Shown: positions 1-11,345 of the stretch, piece after piece
Numbering within the stretch: the first letter of the stretch is position 1
How the letters are laid out: the number at the start of each line of letters is the position of its first letter
Assembly: GCF_001571265.1 (NCBI RefSeq)
Contig: NZ_BCTL01000015.1
Coordinates: 1-42,707, forward strand
Direction: 5' to 3'
DNA length: 42,707 nucleotides
Source of the DNA: Cedecea neteri NBRC 105707 = ATCC 33855
Lineage (GTDB): Bacteria; Pseudomonadota; Gammaproteobacteria; Enterobacterales; Enterobacteriaceae
Notes under the pieces: model-generated
Databases searched by the model: none
Seen by the model: only the letters and a program-made list of their open reading frames with translations
Told to the model about the DNA's origin: nothing
Program-made: the position numbers and the translations under genes

Positions 1-7
1 CATTGAG

Positions 8-30
8 AACACCCTTACGGGTGTTTTTTT
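8..30 (+). terminator. Rho-independent terminator of an upstream plus-strand transcript
   Basis: A 7-bp perfect stem (AACACCC at 8-14 with GGGTGTT at 19-25, loop TTAC) runs straight into a T tract ending at 30. The T tract is on the plus strand, so it ends a transcript entering from the left. In E. coli the metZWV initiator-tRNA operon lies at this position beside amiC, so this may be that operon's terminator; the tRNA genes themselves are outside the window. Confidence 0.85.
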
Positions 31-85
31 GTTTCTGCCGTTGATAAAAAATAAGGCAGGTTTTCCCCCGCCCTTATCAGATATT

Positions 86-1336
86 TTAGCCTCGTCTTGC
101 CAGCCGCGAGCTGTCCGAGAAGTACGCCTTGATCCCCGCCAGAATTGACTCCGCGACCTCCTGCTGGAACTTAGCCGTGCGCAGCTTTCGCTCTTCTTCA
201 GGGTTACTCAGGAACGCAGTCTCCACCAGAATAGAGGGAATATCCGGCGCTTTTAGCACCGCAAACCCGGCCTGATCGACGCTGTTTTTATGCAGTTTAT
301 TCACTTTCCCCAGCCGGTTAAGCACCTCTTTCCCGAACTTCAGGCTGTCGTTGATGGTCAGCGACTGCACCATGTCGAACATCGTGTGGTCGAGATAACG
401 ATCTCCACTCTTGCCCACGCCGCCAATTAAGTCCGCGGCGTTCTGCGTTTGCGCCAGGTATTTCGCCGCCGTACTCGTTGCCCCTTTGGTGGACAACGCA
501 AAGACTGACGAGCCGCGAGCTGCCGCGGTGGTAAACGCATCCGCATGAATAGACACAAACAGGTCTGCACGCTGCTTCTGCGCCTTGGCAACGCGCACTT
601 TCAGCGGGATAAACACATCTTCATTACGCGTCATGTAGGCCTTCATATTGCCCTCTTTATCGAGCAATGCCTTTAGCCTGCGCGCAATGCTGAGCACAAT
701 ATCTTTTTCGCGGGTCTTGTTCGGGCCAATCGCGCCGGGATCTTCGCCGCCGTGCCCCGGGTCAAGCATAATGACAATCGGCCTGTCTCGCCCGGCTTTC
801 CCCGGCTGCGGCCCTTTCTCCGCCGGCATTTTCTTATCCAGCTGGCCGTTGTTGTAATCTTCCAGTAACGCCAACAGCGGATCTTGTTCGCTATTCATAT
901 TGGCGGGGTAAAGATCCATCACCAGGCGCTCTTTAAATTCGGCAACCGGGGCCAGCGCAAACAAATGTGGGGTCACGTTTTGCTTCAATTCAAAAACCAT
1001 GCGCACGGTTTTTGGATCGAACTGCCCCACGCGGGCGGATTTAATAAAGGGATCGTCGCCGCGAACCTGGCTACCGATACCTTTTAAAACTGAATTTAAA
1101 TGCGCCCCTTCGATATCCACAACAACTCGCTCCGGGTTGCTGAGCGCAAACTGGCGGTACTTCAGCTGATGGTTAGATTCCAGCGTCACGCGGGTATAAG
1201 ACGAGGCCGGCCAGACGCGCACGGCTATCACCTGGCTTGAGGCAGCAAAACCGACCTTGCTGACGCTCAACAACCACATGGCCCCAGCACCCTGAAGTAA
1301 ACGGCGGCGACTCATTAACGAACTGGAATCTGACAT
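86..1336 (-). CDS. amiC: N-acetylmuramoyl-L-alanine amidase AmiC
   Basis: A periplasmic zinc amidase that cuts the bond between MurNAc and the stem peptide of murein so that daughter cells separate at division; in E. coli it is activated by NlpD. The 416-residue protein begins with a Tat-type signal (SRRRLL at 9-14, then a hydrophobic stretch to about 31). This is followed by an AMIN domain (about 35-145) that targets the septum, a linker, and an Amidase_3 domain (about 187-405). Predicted zinc and catalytic residues are H195 (DPGHGG), E210, H264 (SIHAD) and E372 (VETAF). Length matches E. coli AmiC (417). The gene is divergent from argA, with 227 bases between the two starts. Confidence 0.97.
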   Translation of the reverse strand: MSDSSSLMSRRRLLQGAGAMWLLSVSKVGFAASSQVIAVRVWPASSYTRVTLESNHQLKYRQFALSNPERVVVDIEGAHLNSVLKGIGSQVRGDDPFIKSARVGQFDPKTVRMVFELKQNVTPHLFALAPVAEFKERLVMDLYPANMNSEQDPLLALLEDYNNGQLDKKMPAEKGPQPGKAGRDRPIVIMLDPGHGGEDPGAIGPNKTREKDIVLSIARRLKALLDKEGNMKAYMTRNEDVFIPLKVRVAKAQKQRADLFVSIHADAFTTAAARGSSVFALSTKGATSTAAKYLAQTQNAADLIGGVGKSGDRYLDHTMFDMVQSLTINDSLKFGKEVLNRLGKVNKLHKNSVDQAGFAVLKAPDIPSILVETAFLSNPEEERKLRTAKFQQEVAESILAGIKAYFSDSSRLARRG

Positions 1337-1513
1337 GGCTCCCCTGAGCGATAATCACTAAATGGATGAATTTATTTTTTTGAGCCAAAAACTTTAGCGA
1401 AACACGCGGTTACTGTCATCTATAAAAGGGTAAACGTTCAGAAAAGGTCATCAAAAGCCAGGGGGAAGGAATTTTATCCTGGATGAAAATTGGCACTTGC
1501 ACCAAACACCATA

Positions 1514-1552
1514 AAAGAATAAAAATACACAAATTACGAATAATCATGCAAT
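1514..1552 (+). promoter_or_regulatory. Tandem ARG box (ArgR operator) of argA
   Basis: Two 18-base boxes, 1514-1531 and 1535-1552, each contain GAAT and a near-palindromic CA-rich right half, and match the ARG-box consensus with a few mismatches. They are separated by exactly 3 bases, giving the 21-base centre spacing known for ArgR hexamer sites. A candidate promoter (TTGCAC at 1497-1502, TAAAAA at 1520-1525, 17-base spacer) overlaps the first box, so arginine-bound ArgR would exclude RNA polymerase. The site ends 12 bases before the argA GTG start. The architecture is seen directly; regulation follows from the E. coli argA precedent. Confidence 0.85.
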
Positions 1553-1563
1553 GAGGGTGTGCC

Positions 1564-2895
1564 GTGGTAAAGGAACGCAGAACTGAACTGGTCCAGGGAT
1601 TTCGCCATTCTGTTCCCTATATTAATGCCCACCGGGGAAAAACGTTTGTCATCATGCTCGGCGGCGAAGCCATTGAACATGAAAACTTTTCCAGCATCGT
1701 CAACGATATCGGCCTGCTTCACAGCCTGGGCATTCGCCTGGTGGTGGTGTACGGAGCACGCCCGCAGATTGACGAAAATCTGGCCGAGCATCACCACGAG
1801 CCGGTTTACCACAAACACACCCGAGTCACCGACGCCAAAACCCTCGAACTAGTGAAGCAGGCCGCAGGGCTCCTTCAGCTAGATATCACCGCACGGCTTT
1901 CCATGAGCCTGGGTAATACGCCGCTCCAGGGAGCACATATCAACGTGGTCAGCGGGAACTTCATCATTGCGCAGCCTTTGGGCGTGGACGACGGCGTGGA
2001 CTACTGCCACAGCGGGCGCGTCCGCCGTATTGATGAGGAAGCCATTCACCGCCAGCTGGACAGCGGCGCGATTGTGCTGATGGGGCCGGTCGCGGTTTCC
2101 GTGACGGGGGAAAGCTTTAACCTCACCTCTGAAGAAGTGGCCACCCAGCTTGCGGTTAAGTTGAAGGCCGAGAAGATGATCGGGTTCTGCTCCGCTCAGG
2201 GCGTGACCGACGATCTGGGTAACGTGATTTCCGAACTGTTCCCGAACGAGGCCCAGCAGCGCATTGAAGCCCTGGAAAGCGCCGGCGACTATCACTCCGG
2301 CACCGTACGCTTCCTGCGCGGGGCGGTGAAGGCCTGCCGCAGCGGCGTGCGCCGCAGCCACCTGCTCAGCTACCAGGAAGACGGTGCGCTGCTGCAGGAG
2401 CTGTTCTCACGCGACGGGATCGGCACGCAGATTGTGATGGAAAGCGCCGAGCAGATCCGCCGCGCCACCATCAATGACATCGGCGGTATTCTCGAGCTGA
2501 TTCGCCCGCTGGAGCAGCAAGGTATTCTGGTTCGCCGCTCCCGTGAGCAGCTTGAAATGGAGATCGACAAGTTCACGATTATTCAGCGGGATAACCTGAC
2601 AATTGCCTGCGCCGCACTCTATCCATTCCCGGAAGAAAGCATTGGCGAAATGGCCTGTGTCGCGGTCCACCCTGACTATCGCAGTTCGTCGCGAGGTGAA
2701 GAGCTGCTTAACCGCGTCGCCAACCAGGCGCGGCAAATGGGGCTGAGCAAGCTATTTGTGCTGACCACCCGCAGCATCCATTGGTTCCAGGAACGTGGCT
2801 TCCTGCCGGTGGACGTTGAGCTACTGCCTGCAAGCAAAAAAGAGATGTACAACTATCAGCGCAAATCAAAAGTGCTGATGGCTGACCTGACCTGA
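1564..2895 (+). CDS. argA: N-acetylglutamate synthase ArgA
   Basis: Catalyses the first step of arginine synthesis, acetyl-CoA plus L-glutamate to N-acetylglutamate, in the cytoplasm; the enzyme is feedback-inhibited by arginine. The 443 residues equal the E. coli length. The N-terminal amino-acid-kinase-like domain (about 1-280, with [12 protein letters not shown] near 32-43) holds the regulatory site. The C-terminal GNAT domain (about 295-440, with [12 protein letters not shown] as the acetyl-CoA loop) is catalytic. The start is GTG, as in E. coli; the reading frame upstream of it is occupied by the ArgR operator. The gene is monocistronic and ends in the hairpin shared with recD. Confidence 0.98.
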   Translation: MVKERRTELVQGFRHSVPYINAHRGKTFVIMLGGEAIEHENFSSIVNDIGLLHSLGIRLVVVYGARPQIDENLAEHHHEPVYHKHTRVTDAKTLELVKQAAGLLQLDITARLSMSLGNTPLQGAHINVVSGNFIIAQPLGVDDGVDYCHSGRVRRIDEEAIHRQLDSGAIVLMGPVAVSVTGESFNLTSEEVATQLAVKLKAEKMIGFCSAQGVTDDLGNVISELFPNEAQQRIEALESAGDYHSGTVRFLRGAVKACRSGVRRSHLLSYQEDGALLQELFSRDGIGTQIVMESAEQIRRATINDIGGILELIRPLEQQGILVRRSREQLEMEIDKFTIIQRDNLTIACAALYPFPEESIGEMACVAVHPDYRSSSRGEELLNRVANQARQMGLSKLFVLTTRSIHWFQERGFLPVDVELLPASKKEMYNYQRKSKVLMADLT

Positions 2896-2900
2896 AAAAA

Positions 2901-2930
2901 GGGAAGGCATTAGCCTTCCCTTCTCTTTTA
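2901..2930. terminator. Bidirectional terminator between argA and recD
   Basis: A perfect 8-bp stem, GGGAAGGC (2901-2908) and GCCTTCCC (2913-2920), has loop ATTA. On the plus strand it is followed by a T-rich run (TTCTCTTTTA) and on the minus strand by six T residues (AAAAAA at 2895-2900). It can therefore end both argA and the recBD transcript. Confidence 0.9.
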
Positions 2931-4769
2931 TTCCCCGGAGAAAATCGCCATTAGCCCGCTGCGGCGTTCCGTACGCGTGGCTATCGCTTTATTCAAAACG
3001 CGTTCATCTGCATAAAGCGACAGTTGCCTGCGGGCGCGTGTAATGGCGGTGTACACCAGTTCACGCGTTACCACCGGCACAAACTGATTCGGCAACACCA
3101 GCGCGGCGTGATCAAATTCAGACCCCTGAGATTTATGCACCGTCATGGCAAAGGCCGTATCGTGCGCTGGCAGGCGGCTGGGCTGAACGGATTTTACCGA
3201 ACCATCCGGCATCGGGAACCAGACACGAAGCCCCTCTTCACGCAGCAAAGCAATGCCGATGTCACCGTTAAACAAGCCAAGAGAGCTGTCATTACGGGCA
3301 ATCATTACCGGACGCCCATCGTACCAGCGCGACAGCGCCTGGGAAGGTCGCTGAATCAAACGCGCCTGTACAAGTGCCTGTTCAATACGCTCATTCAGGC
3401 CGCTGACACCGAAAGGCCCCTCACGTAATGCACACAGCAGTTGATAACGGCCAAAAGCACCAATGATCTCTGCTGGCCCGGCTTTCAGACGCACCAGTTG
3501 CAAATACTCTCCGTAGCCGCTGACGACGTCAGCAATCATCGCCGTGTAATCTTCAGGTTCAAGCAGCGGCTGCAGCGAAATGTCGGTAAATCCTTGCCCA
3601 AATGCGGCTTTCACCTGCCGGCTGTCGCTGGCATTAACGGCAAATGCCAGTTGACCGATACCGGACTGGCTGTCGAACCGGTAGCTCTTACGCAGGAGGC
3701 AAAGCCCGTCACGCAGCGCGCTTGCCCGGGTACTCTCCCCAGCAGGAACCTCGCATCCCGTCAGGCGCTGTAGCTGTTCTGCACGCTGCGCCGAATAACC
3801 GTCATTCACGTAATGACAAATGTCGCCCAGCACCGCCCCCGCCTCCACTGATGCCAGCTGATCTCTGTCTCCGAGGAAGATGACCCTTGCCCGCTCCGGT
3901 AAAGCATCAATCAGCCGGGACATCATCGGCAGGTCCACCATCGAGGCTTCGTCCACCACCAGCACATCCAGATGCAGAGGATTACCGGCATGGTGGCGCA
4001 GACGCTGGCTGTTCGGCTGCGCCCCTAAAAGGCGGTGCAGCGTGGAAGCTTCTTCAGGCAAGCGCTTTTTCTGCTCATCGCTCAGCGGCAGCTGGCGCAG
4101 CGCACTTCCCAATGATTCCGTTAAACGTGCTGCCGCTTTGCCCGTGGGCGCCGCAAGCTGAATACGCACGGGCAGGCCATCAGCAAGCTGAACCAACGCG
4201 GCCAGCAGTTTTGCCACCGTTGTGGTTTTACCCGTCCCCGGCCCGCCGGAAATAACCGAGATACGGCGAGTCAGCGCCACCGCCGCGGCCACTTTCTGCC
4301 AGTCCGTCTGCTGGCTGATACCAAACAGCGCGTCGAGGCTCTCGCGAAGCCGGACCTCATCCACCGCAACAGGCTGGTTATATTCGCCAAAGAAAGCCGC
4401 CACCCGCTGCTCATTGCTCCACATACGGTTGAGATAAAGGCGGTTATCGATGAGTTTCAGCGGCGTGGGTTCGTCGTCCGAACTGACCGAATGGGAAGCC
4501 AGTAACGCGCTGGGCCAGCCTGAAGCGGGTTCCGCCTCGGCAAAAAGTTGGGCCACAAGGTCAGGATGTTTGCCAGCAAAGGCATATTCGGGCTTGATGC
4601 GTTCAAGCGGCAGACAGACATGCCCTTCGCCTGATTCACGGCTGAGCAGCGCCGCTGCCAGCATGACGGCAGGCTGATTATCGTTAGCCACCATCATGGC
4701 AAACTGCGAGTCCAGCGGCCTGAGGGCTTTCAGCGCCACCGCCTGGCTGAGTAACTGAGACATACTCAC
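2928..4769 (-). CDS. recD: Exodeoxyribonuclease V subunit alpha, RecD helicase
   Basis: The fast 5'-to-3' SF1B helicase subunit of RecBCD, which unwinds and degrades double-strand ends and switches behaviour at Chi. The protein has 613 residues (E. coli 608). Walker A is GGPGTGKT at 175-182 (K181), Walker B is VVDEAS, and motif VI-like sequence ([10 protein letters not shown]) is near the C-terminus. The GTG start at 4769-4767 overlaps the recB TGA by two bases, implying translational coupling; an ATG two codons further in (4763) is the alternative. The N-terminal 20 residues resemble E. coli RecD from its residue 5 or so onward. recD is the last gene of the recC-ptrA-recB-recD block and ends at the terminator shared with argA. 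Confidence 0.97.
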   Translation of the reverse strand: MSMSQLLSQAVALKALRPLDSQFAMMVANDNQPAVMLAAALLSRESGEGHVCLPLERIKPEYAFAGKHPDLVAQLFAEAEPASGWPSALLASHSVSSDDEPTPLKLIDNRLYLNRMWSNEQRVAAFFGEYNQPVAVDEVRLRESLDALFGISQQTDWQKVAAAVALTRRISVISGGPGTGKTTTVAKLLAALVQLADGLPVRIQLAAPTGKAAARLTESLGSALRQLPLSDEQKKRLPEEASTLHRLLGAQPNSQRLRHHAGNPLHLDVLVVDEASMVDLPMMSRLIDALPERARVIFLGDRDQLASVEAGAVLGDICHYVNDGYSAQRAEQLQRLTGCEVPAGESTRASALRDGLCLLRKSYRFDSQSGIGQLAFAVNASDSRQVKAAFGQGFTDISLQPLLEPEDYTAMIADVVSGYGEYLQLVRLKAGPAEIIGAFGRYQLLCALREGPFGVSGLNERIEQALVQARLIQRPSQALSRWYDGRPVMIARNDSSLGLFNGDIGIALLREEGLRVWFPMPDGSVKSVQPSRLPAHDTAFAMTVHKSQGSEFDHAALVLPNQFVPVVTRELVYTAITRARRQLSLYADERVLNKAIATRTERRSGLMAIFSGE

Positions 4770-7700
4770 AGTTTGATCTCCTCTGCTGTCCCGGCGAACA
4801 GCGCATCCATTGCTTCAACCAGCCTGACGTCCGGCCGCGTAGAAAAAATACCCTGCTCCGGTTTACCTTGCTCCACGCCGCGCAGGAACAGATAAATGAC
4901 CCCGCCAAAGTGCTGCTGGTAGTCATACCCGGCCATACGGTGGCGCAGGTAGCGATGCAGCGCCAGCGTGTAAAGCTGGTACTGCAAGTCGTAACGGTGG
5001 GATTGCATCGCCGCCGCCATCGCTTGCTGGGTGTAGGCGCTGCTGTCTTCGCCCAGCCAGTTAGATTTATAGTCCAGCAGGTAGTAGCGCCCCTGCCAGC
5101 GGAACACCAGGTCGATAAACCCCTTCAGCATTCCCTTCACCTGACGGAAGTCCAAAGGCGGGCAACCAGCAGACAGCGGGTCGTAATGGCGAATCAGTGC
5201 GTCTAACGCCGGGGCCTGTAGCTCATTGTCGATGGGTAAATAAAATTCCAGCTCCACCTGTCTTTCCTTCGCAGAAAGCAGTTTCAGGGCAACGCCGGTG
5301 TCATTGAGCGGCGCAGCCAGCACCTCCTCCAGCCAGCGGCTCACCACCGGCCCCCATTCGACGCTAAACCCGTTGGCAAGCAGGTGTTGTTCCGTTTTCT
5401 CAATATCTACCGGCTGAGTAAAATCAACCTCTTCGAAAAGGCTGTGCAAGAAAGTGCCCGGCGAAGCGCCACGTGGGAAAGTATGCGGCGTAAGTAACGG
5501 CTCACTTTTCTCCGGGGCTTCCCCTACCGCGTCGACGTCAAGACGTGGCACTAAATCCAGTACCCGACTGCTGCCGTGCTGCTGCAGACCAGAATAACTG
5601 GTCACGCGCCAGTTATCCGAGATTCGACGCTTGAGCTGGCGAGCGGCAAGCTCAGGCAAAGCATCGGGCCGCGGCTGCCACGGTGTATCGTCCCCGGAAG
5701 AGAGTGTTTCAACGTCGATGGCCTCGCTTATCAGACCATCAAGCGCCTGGCGCAGTCCCTCTGCATCGAGCGCTTCTCCTTTCTGCAGTAAATAGCCCAG
5801 CGCACTGAGGTGCAGGTCGCTGCTGCCTTTTTTTGCCCTGGAACCACGGAACAACGGCGCGACGCCCAGGCTGCAGTGCCAGACGGAGCGGGTCAATGCC
5901 ACATAGAGCAGACGCAAGTCTTCCGCCAGACGTTCTTCTTCGGCCAACCCCAGGCTTTCTGCATCATTGCTTAAATCCAGAAGTGAGGTAAAGGTGGTCC
6001 GGTCGTGATACAGGCCGCTGCTCTGTGGGCGATAGTTGGCCACGAACGGCAGCCAGACCAGCGGGTACTCCAACCCTTTGGATTTGTGAATAGTCACCAC
6101 CTGCACCAGATGCTTATCGCTTTCCAGCCGCAGCTGCTGGCTGGAGGCGTTGCTGTCCGGCTCGGCAATGCGCTGCGCGAGCCAGCGCACCAGCGCATGC
6201 TCGCTCTCCATTTCTGCGGAGGCTTCCTGCAGCAGCTCGCTGATATGCAGAATATCCGTCAGCCTGCGCTCTCCGCCCGGCGTAGCCAGAAGATTTTCAG
6301 CGATATTTCTCGCACCGATTAAGGCCCTCAACATTGGCATCACGCCCCGCTTGAGCCACTGTTCGCGGTAGCCGAAAAACTCTTCAACCAGGTTATCCCA
6401 GGCCAGCTCATCCTTGTTCAGGGACTCGATAATTTGGGCATCCAGCCCTAACATGCCCGTCGCAATTGCGCTGCGCATGGCGGTCTCAATTTCAGGCGTC
6501 AGCACTGCCTGTAACACCCACAGCAGCTCACGCGCCTCAACGGTAGCAAACACCGAATCGCGGTTAGAGAGGTACACCGATGGAATATTCAGTGCACCAA
6601 GCGCATCGCGCACGATGGCCGCTTCACCCCGGCTACGGACCAGAATCGTCATGTCTGACGCCCTGAGCGGCCGGCTGTCATCCCCCTGCCAAAGCAGCGC
6701 ATCCCCGCGCTGCCCGGCGGTTAGCCAGTCGCGAATTTGTCGGGCGCACTGCGCTGCCATCGCTTGTTGGTAATCACTTACACCGACGCCATCGCCCGGC
6801 TGGAGCCACATTTTTACCGCCGCCTGGCTTTCACCACGGACGGTAAACCGTAACCCACCGTTACGGGGCGCAGATTTGACTGGCAGGAACGGAATCTGGC
6901 GGAATAAGAACGGATTCTCAACCTGCTGAAACAGCGTGTTTACGCCTTGAATCATCGAGGGAGACGAGCGCCAGTTAGTATCCAGCGTGTAGTGAGCGCT
7001 AACTTCCTGACGCGCCTTCATGTAGGTAAAAATATCGGCACCGCGGAAAGCATAAATCGCCTGCTTGGGGTCACCAATCAGCAGCAGCGCAGTGCCCTGC
7101 TGCTTGATATACAGCCGGCGGAAGATACGGTACTGCTGCGGGTCGGTATCCTGGAATTCATCGATCATCGCCACCGGAAAACGCCCACGGATTGCCGTAG
7201 CTAAAGCATCGCCACCGGGCTGATGCAAAGACTCATCGAGCCGGCTCAGCATATCGTCAAAGCCCAGCTCGCCGCGGCGGCGCTTTTCCTGCTGCACGAT
7301 GTAGCGGATTTCGGCCATCGCTCTGGCTATCACCAGGTCGCGCAACGTCAGCGGCTCTGCAAGCAATGCCTCTATGGCGGCGAACAGACTATGCCGGGGA
7401 ACTTCACCTTTCTTGGTTTTCTCTTCAAGCGTGCTTTGTGAAAACCTCGCCAATGCCTCAGGGAGTTGATAGGTCGTGGTTTCCAGCTGCGCCCACTGGC
7501 CAATAATCTCCAGCCAGTTCGGCAAATTTTTACTGCTATAGCTGCGTTTGTCCACGCCGGAATCACCGATAAGGCTTGCCAGCTCACCCGCAGCTTCCCG
7601 CCATTGGGCTTTTACTCCCTCAATGGCAGAAATAATCTTTTCATGGCGGGCCAGCAGCGTTTCATCATCCGCCGGGGGCTGTTTCAACCGGGGCTGTTCA

Positions 7701-8311
7701 CCCTGAAGCCAGCTATTGATGTCCTTTAAAAGCGCTTCCGGGCCAGACCACTCCTCACTCATCGCTTGCGCCACCGGTTTTGGCAGCGGATAGCAGTGAC
7801 GCCGCCAGAAGTCTGCGCAGGCGTGACGGCGCAGCACGGACTCATCTTCGAGAAGCTGCTGTTCAAACAGCATGCCGGACTCAAAAGCATTCAGGCTAAG
7901 CATTCGCTGGCAAAAGCCGTGGATGGTGAAGATAGCGGCCTCATCCATTTGCTGCTCGGCTAACAGCAGGGTACGGGCAGCGAGCTGCTTGTCCGCAATT
8001 TGGGCAAGCAGGCTCTGAATTAGTGGGTTTTTACTTCGGTTACGGATGCAGGCAATACGCAATTCGTGGATATTCGCCCGAATACGGCCACGCAGTTCTT
8101 CCGTGGCCGCTTCGGTGAAAGTTACCACCAGCAATTCTTCTACGCCGAGCGGACGGGGGAAAGCATTCTCTCCCCCTAAGCCCAGCAGCAGCCGCAAATA
8201 AAGTGCGGCAATGGTAAAAGTCTTACCGGTCCCCGCAGAAGCTTCTATCAACCGTTCGCCGAACAGCGGCAAACTTAAAGGATCAAGGGGCTGCGCGGTT
8301 ACATCGGTCAT
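4766..8311 (-). CDS. recB: Exodeoxyribonuclease V subunit beta, RecB helicase-nuclease
   Basis: A slow 3'-to-5' SF1A helicase plus the only nuclease domain of RecBCD; it also loads RecA after Chi. A reading frame extends 21 codons upstream into ptrA, but the ATG at 8311 overlaps the ptrA stop as TAATG. It gives 1181 residues with the conserved N-terminus ([23 protein letters not shown]), one more than E. coli. Walker A lysine is K30. The helicase [12 protein letters not shown] motif is intact. The nuclease motif [10 protein letters not shown] places D1080 and K1082 at exactly the E. coli catalytic positions. It is coupled to ptrA upstream and recD downstream. Confidence 0.97.
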   Translation of the reverse strand: MTDVTAQPLDPLSLPLFGERLIEASAGTGKTFTIAALYLRLLLGLGGENAFPRPLGVEELLVVTFTEAATEELRGRIRANIHELRIACIRNRSKNPLIQSLLAQIADKQLAARTLLLAEQQMDEAAIFTIHGFCQRMLSLNAFESGMLFEQQLLEDESVLRRHACADFWRRHCYPLPKPVAQAMSEEWSGPEALLKDINSWLQGEQPRLKQPPADDETLLARHEKIISAIEGVKAQWREAAGELASLIGDSGVDKRSYSSKNLPNWLEIIGQWAQLETTTYQLPEALARFSQSTLEEKTKKGEVPRHSLFAAIEALLAEPLTLRDLVIARAMAEIRYIVQQEKRRRGELGFDDMLSRLDESLHQPGGDALATAIRGRFPVAMIDEFQDTDPQQYRIFRRLYIKQQGTALLLIGDPKQAIYAFRGADIFTYMKARQEVSAHYTLDTNWRSSPSMIQGVNTLFQQVENPFLFRQIPFLPVKSAPRNGGLRFTVRGESQAAVKMWLQPGDGVGVSDYQQAMAAQCARQIRDWLTAGQRGDALLWQGDDSRPLRASDMTILVRSRGEAAIVRDALGALNIPSVYLSNRDSVFATVEARELLWVLQAVLTPEIETAMRSAIATGMLGLDAQIIESLNKDELAWDNLVEEFFGYREQWLKRGVMPMLRALIGARNIAENLLATPGGERRLTDILHISELLQEASAEMESEHALVRWLAQRIAEPDSNASSQQLRLESDKHLVQVVTIHKSKGLEYPLVWLPFVANYRPQSSGLYHDRTTFTSLLDLSNDAESLGLAEEERLAEDLRLLYVALTRSVWHCSLGVAPLFRGSRAKKGSSDLHLSALGYLLQKGEALDAEGLRQALDGLISEAIDVETLSSGDDTPWQPRPDALPELAARQLKRRISDNWRVTSYSGLQQHGSSRVLDLVPRLDVDAVGEAPEKSEPLLTPHTFPRGASPGTFLHSLFEEVDFTQPVDIEKTEQHLLANGFSVEWGPVVSRWLEEVLAAPLNDTGVALKLLSAKERQVELEFYLPIDNELQAPALDALIRHYDPLSAGCPPLDFRQVKGMLKGFIDLVFRWQGRYYLLDYKSNWLGEDSSAYTQQAMAAAMQSHRYDLQYQLYTLALHRYLRHRMAGYDYQQHFGGVIYLFLRGVEQGKPEQGIFSTRPDVRLVEAMDALFAGTAEEIKL

Positions 8312-11196
8312 TATTTCTCGCTTACTAGTGGTAACGTCTGCTGCAGACTGCGTGCCCCCTCCCAGGTTTTCCACCCTTTTGGAGCCGCATACTCTGCTTT
8401 GCCATTATGGCTGCCGGAAATCTGTGACAGCACCGCCATCCCCTGGGGAGCTATCACCGCCTGATGGAAGAAATCAGCCAGCTTCTGCGGCGTTAATTTC
8501 TTAATTTCGACTATCACTTTATCACGGGAATCAAACGCCATGTTTCGGCGATCGAAATCTTTGCTAAGCTGCGCCGCTTCTTCCGCTAGTGTTTGAGGTG
8601 CCTGCTGCATCTGGGCAATCATCCCCTGCTGGATTTGGGCAAATTCGGCGTCACTCATGCCTCGCAGCTTTTTCTCGATAACCGGGTAAAACGCTTTAAA
8701 CCTCTCATACAGGTAAGCTGGCTGCTTATCACTGCTTTGCAGCAGGAAACCCACGCCCCACTGGCGACCAATGGACATTGGAAAAGCAAACACCGCATAG
8801 CCAAGCTGCTCTTGTGTGCGCAATTGATTATAGAACCATGGCTGAATAATTTGCCCCAGCATTGAACCGTAGGCCGTGCTGGTAGCCTCGTTATAGCCTT
8901 TGGGTACATAAACCGCCGCCAGCGCTGAGTCCGTACTGCTGCCGGCCTTTTCAAACATCGCCAGATGCTGCTTATTAATCAGCACATCATCATTGCGGCA
9001 CCATTCGCCGCCCTTCGGCGCCAGCTGCGCTTTGACATTTTCAGCCAGCCGTTTGGTCTGCTCTGGAGACATGTTGCCGATGACCATAAATTCAGGGCGA
9101 GAGTTGGTTTTCAGCCTTGCACGGTAATCAAGCACGTCCTTCAGCGTCAACTCAGGCAGCAGTGCGCGGCGGGTACTGCGCTCAAAATAAGGCACCTGCG
9201 AAACCATCTGCACCGGCGAAATAGCCTGTTCAAAGGCTTTACCTTTTTCAGCCGAGTCCATCATCTGCGCATACCAGGACTTAGCCTGATCCAGCTGTTC
9301 CTGTGTTGGCGTGTAGCTAAAGTAGCCCTTCAGCAGCGCCTCAAACAGCTGCGGCAAGCGCTGAGTATAGCCGTTGGCATTGATCATCAATCCGCTATTG
9401 GCGTTCGAAGAGAAACTGATACCCCCGACCGACGCCTGATTGCTCAGCTCGTCAAGCGCAATGCCTGCAAGATAATCGTTGATGGCAAACAGCACCTGAT
9501 TCTTTGCGCTGTTCATCACCTGCGGATTACGCAGCACGAGCGTCACATCCGCTTTTGGCTCATTGCCAAAATAGCGACTCGGCATATACACCACACGCAG
9601 ATCCGGCTCGTGGATCAGCAGCTCAGGATGGTCGTACTGCTTCTGCGGCTTATAAAGCGTGAAATCATCGGGAATGTAGGGGTTCAACTGAGGCAGCTCA
9701 AGCTTGATGGCATCCGCTTTCTGCTGCCAGTCGGTAAAGGTCTGGGCAGGGATTTTGTCGACTTCGTAAGGTGCATCAACAAAATAGGCCGTTTTATTGT
9801 GCGGCTCCTGCGGACTGATATACCACACGCGAGCATTTTGCGGCGTCATCATATCCAGACGCGCTTTTATCGCATCAGGATCGTACTGGTCTGCGATATT
9901 CGCGGAATCCAGCGTATGGCTGACCGGGACGCGCAGCATGGTATCCGCCAGCCATTCGATGTAGTCCATATCACGGGTAATGGACGGGTAACGGAAGTCG
10001 AGATCCAGTACGTGAGCAAGCTCATCAAAGTAACGTTTATCGATACCTTTGGCGCGCAACTGATCGAGATAGCTGAATATCGCCGCAACCACCTGGTCAC
10101 GGTTAGCAAGGCCTTTATCGGTCAGAGAGACGGAGATAGCGAAAACACCGCTATTGCCGGCCACCATCGGGTCAGAATCCGCGCGCACGCTCTCCGCAAG
10201 CCCCTGCTTTTGCAGCCAATCCGACAGCGTATCGTGGCTACGGTTGCCGATCAGATAACCAATCAGCTCATCGGTTTTGCTGCGGAACTTATCGCTATTG
10301 TTATCGATGCGGAACTCTACACGAACCACCTTGCGCGGCATGACCGGTACATAATGGATAAAGATACCCTTTTGCGCATCAGTCACCACCGGCACGTCGA
10401 TAACCGGCTTTTCGATATTTTTGTTAGGGACACGGCCGTAAGTTTCAGCGGCAATCTTCGCCAGTTCAGGCAAAGGCTTGTTGCTGTAGATAACCGCTTT
10501 CATCAGGTTTGCGGAGTAGTACTTATTTCTGAACGCCACCAGCGCATCGAGCAGCTTGCTGCCGGGTTTATCGCGCAGAGTTTCAAGATTGCCGCCGGAG
10601 AAACGCGCCGCCGGGTGTAAGGGGTTGATCGTTTCGGCACTGACTTGCGCCATGCGCATCCCATCACGCGCGCGGGCCATCGTCAGTTCGGCGTTTACCG
10701 CGTTACGTTCACGCTCGGCATATTGTGCTGCGAGGTTAGGTTCAGCAATGGCGTCTGCCAGGCGGTCCACGGCTCCCGCGAGCGCATCGTTTTCCACTTC
10801 AAGATAAAATGCGGTTCGGTAGGTGGCAGTACTGGCGTTGTGGCTACCGCCATGCTTTTTCAGGAATTCAGACAAGCTATCCGGGTCCGGGTATTTTTTG
10901 GAACCCATCAGCGTCATGTGTTCGAGAAAATGAGCCAGCCCAAGGTGGGCGTCAGGATCTTCCAGCGAGCCGACGGGCACCACCAGTGCAGACAGCGACT
11001 TCACCGCCTGCGGATCGGAAACCAGCAGCACGGTCATACCGTTATCTAAACGAATAGCCTGATACTGACGAGGATCTTTTTCACTTTTACGGATGGTGTC
11101 CTGAATCGGTTGCCATCCGTTATCTGCCTGACTGCAGGGTGCCCAAAGAGCAACGAACAAGAAAAGCGCGGTAAACCAGGTGCTGCATTTAGGCAT
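8311..11196 (-). CDS. ptrA: Pitrilysin (protease III), periplasmic zinc metalloprotease
   Basis: An M16 inverzincin protease that degrades small periplasmic peptides such as insulin B chain. The 961 residues (E. coli 962) begin with a Sec signal peptide (hydrophobic 8-19, cleavage probably after CSQA at 24). The inverted zinc motif is HFLEH at 89-93 (H89, E92, H93), with the downstream third-ligand region ERERNAVNAEL. The protein comprises four M16 homology units. The gene sits between recC and recB as in E. coli, without a functional link to recombination. There are 149 bases between its start and the recC stop, so it may have its own promoter. Confidence 0.97.
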   Translation of the reverse strand: MPKCSTWFTALFLFVALWAPCSQADNGWQPIQDTIRKSEKDPRQYQAIRLDNGMTVLLVSDPQAVKSLSALVVPVGSLEDPDAHLGLAHFLEHMTLMGSKKYPDPDSLSEFLKKHGGSHNASTATYRTAFYLEVENDALAGAVDRLADAIAEPNLAAQYAERERNAVNAELTMARARDGMRMAQVSAETINPLHPAARFSGGNLETLRDKPGSKLLDALVAFRNKYYSANLMKAVIYSNKPLPELAKIAAETYGRVPNKNIEKPVIDVPVVTDAQKGIFIHYVPVMPRKVVRVEFRIDNNSDKFRSKTDELIGYLIGNRSHDTLSDWLQKQGLAESVRADSDPMVAGNSGVFAISVSLTDKGLANRDQVVAAIFSYLDQLRAKGIDKRYFDELAHVLDLDFRYPSITRDMDYIEWLADTMLRVPVSHTLDSANIADQYDPDAIKARLDMMTPQNARVWYISPQEPHNKTAYFVDAPYEVDKIPAQTFTDWQQKADAIKLELPQLNPYIPDDFTLYKPQKQYDHPELLIHEPDLRVVYMPSRYFGNEPKADVTLVLRNPQVMNSAKNQVLFAINDYLAGIALDELSNQASVGGISFSSNANSGLMINANGYTQRLPQLFEALLKGYFSYTPTQEQLDQAKSWYAQMMDSAEKGKAFEQAISPVQMVSQVPYFERSTRRALLPELTLKDVLDYRARLKTNSRPEFMVIGNMSPEQTKRLAENVKAQLAPKGGEWCRNDDVLINKQHLAMFEKAGSSTDSALAAVYVPKGYNEATSTAYGSMLGQIIQPWFYNQLRTQEQLGYAVFAFPMSIGRQWGVGFLLQSSDKQPAYLYERFKAFYPVIEKKLRGMSDAEFAQIQQGMIAQMQQAPQTLAEEAAQLSKDFDRRNMAFDSRDKVIVEIKKLTPQKLADFFHQAVIAPQGMAVLSQISGSHNGKAEYAAPKGWKTWEGARSLQQTLPLVSEK

Positions 11197-11345
11197 TCAC
11201 AAACCTCGTCTTCACTAACTTACTCATCATTAACAACTTTTCTAAGCAATCCGTAGAACGCCGTTGTTATACTTCGCCAGCCCTGAGCAAGAAAACGCAT
11301 CATAATTGAACTCACAGGGCTGTGCAATTTTTATACAATCCTTGT

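Noticed and set aside
8312-8374. Upstream extension of recB giving 1202 residues
   Set aside because: The 21 extra codons lie in ptrA and are unmatched in RecB. The ATG that overlaps the ptrA stop restores the family length and catalytic numbering.
8965-10620. A 551-codon open frame on the plus strand, antisense to ptrA
   Set aside because: It lies wholly inside ptrA, whose protein is full-length and conserved. The translation is rich in His, Arg and Gln with no domain, the usual shadow of a GC-rich codon pattern in the opposite frame.
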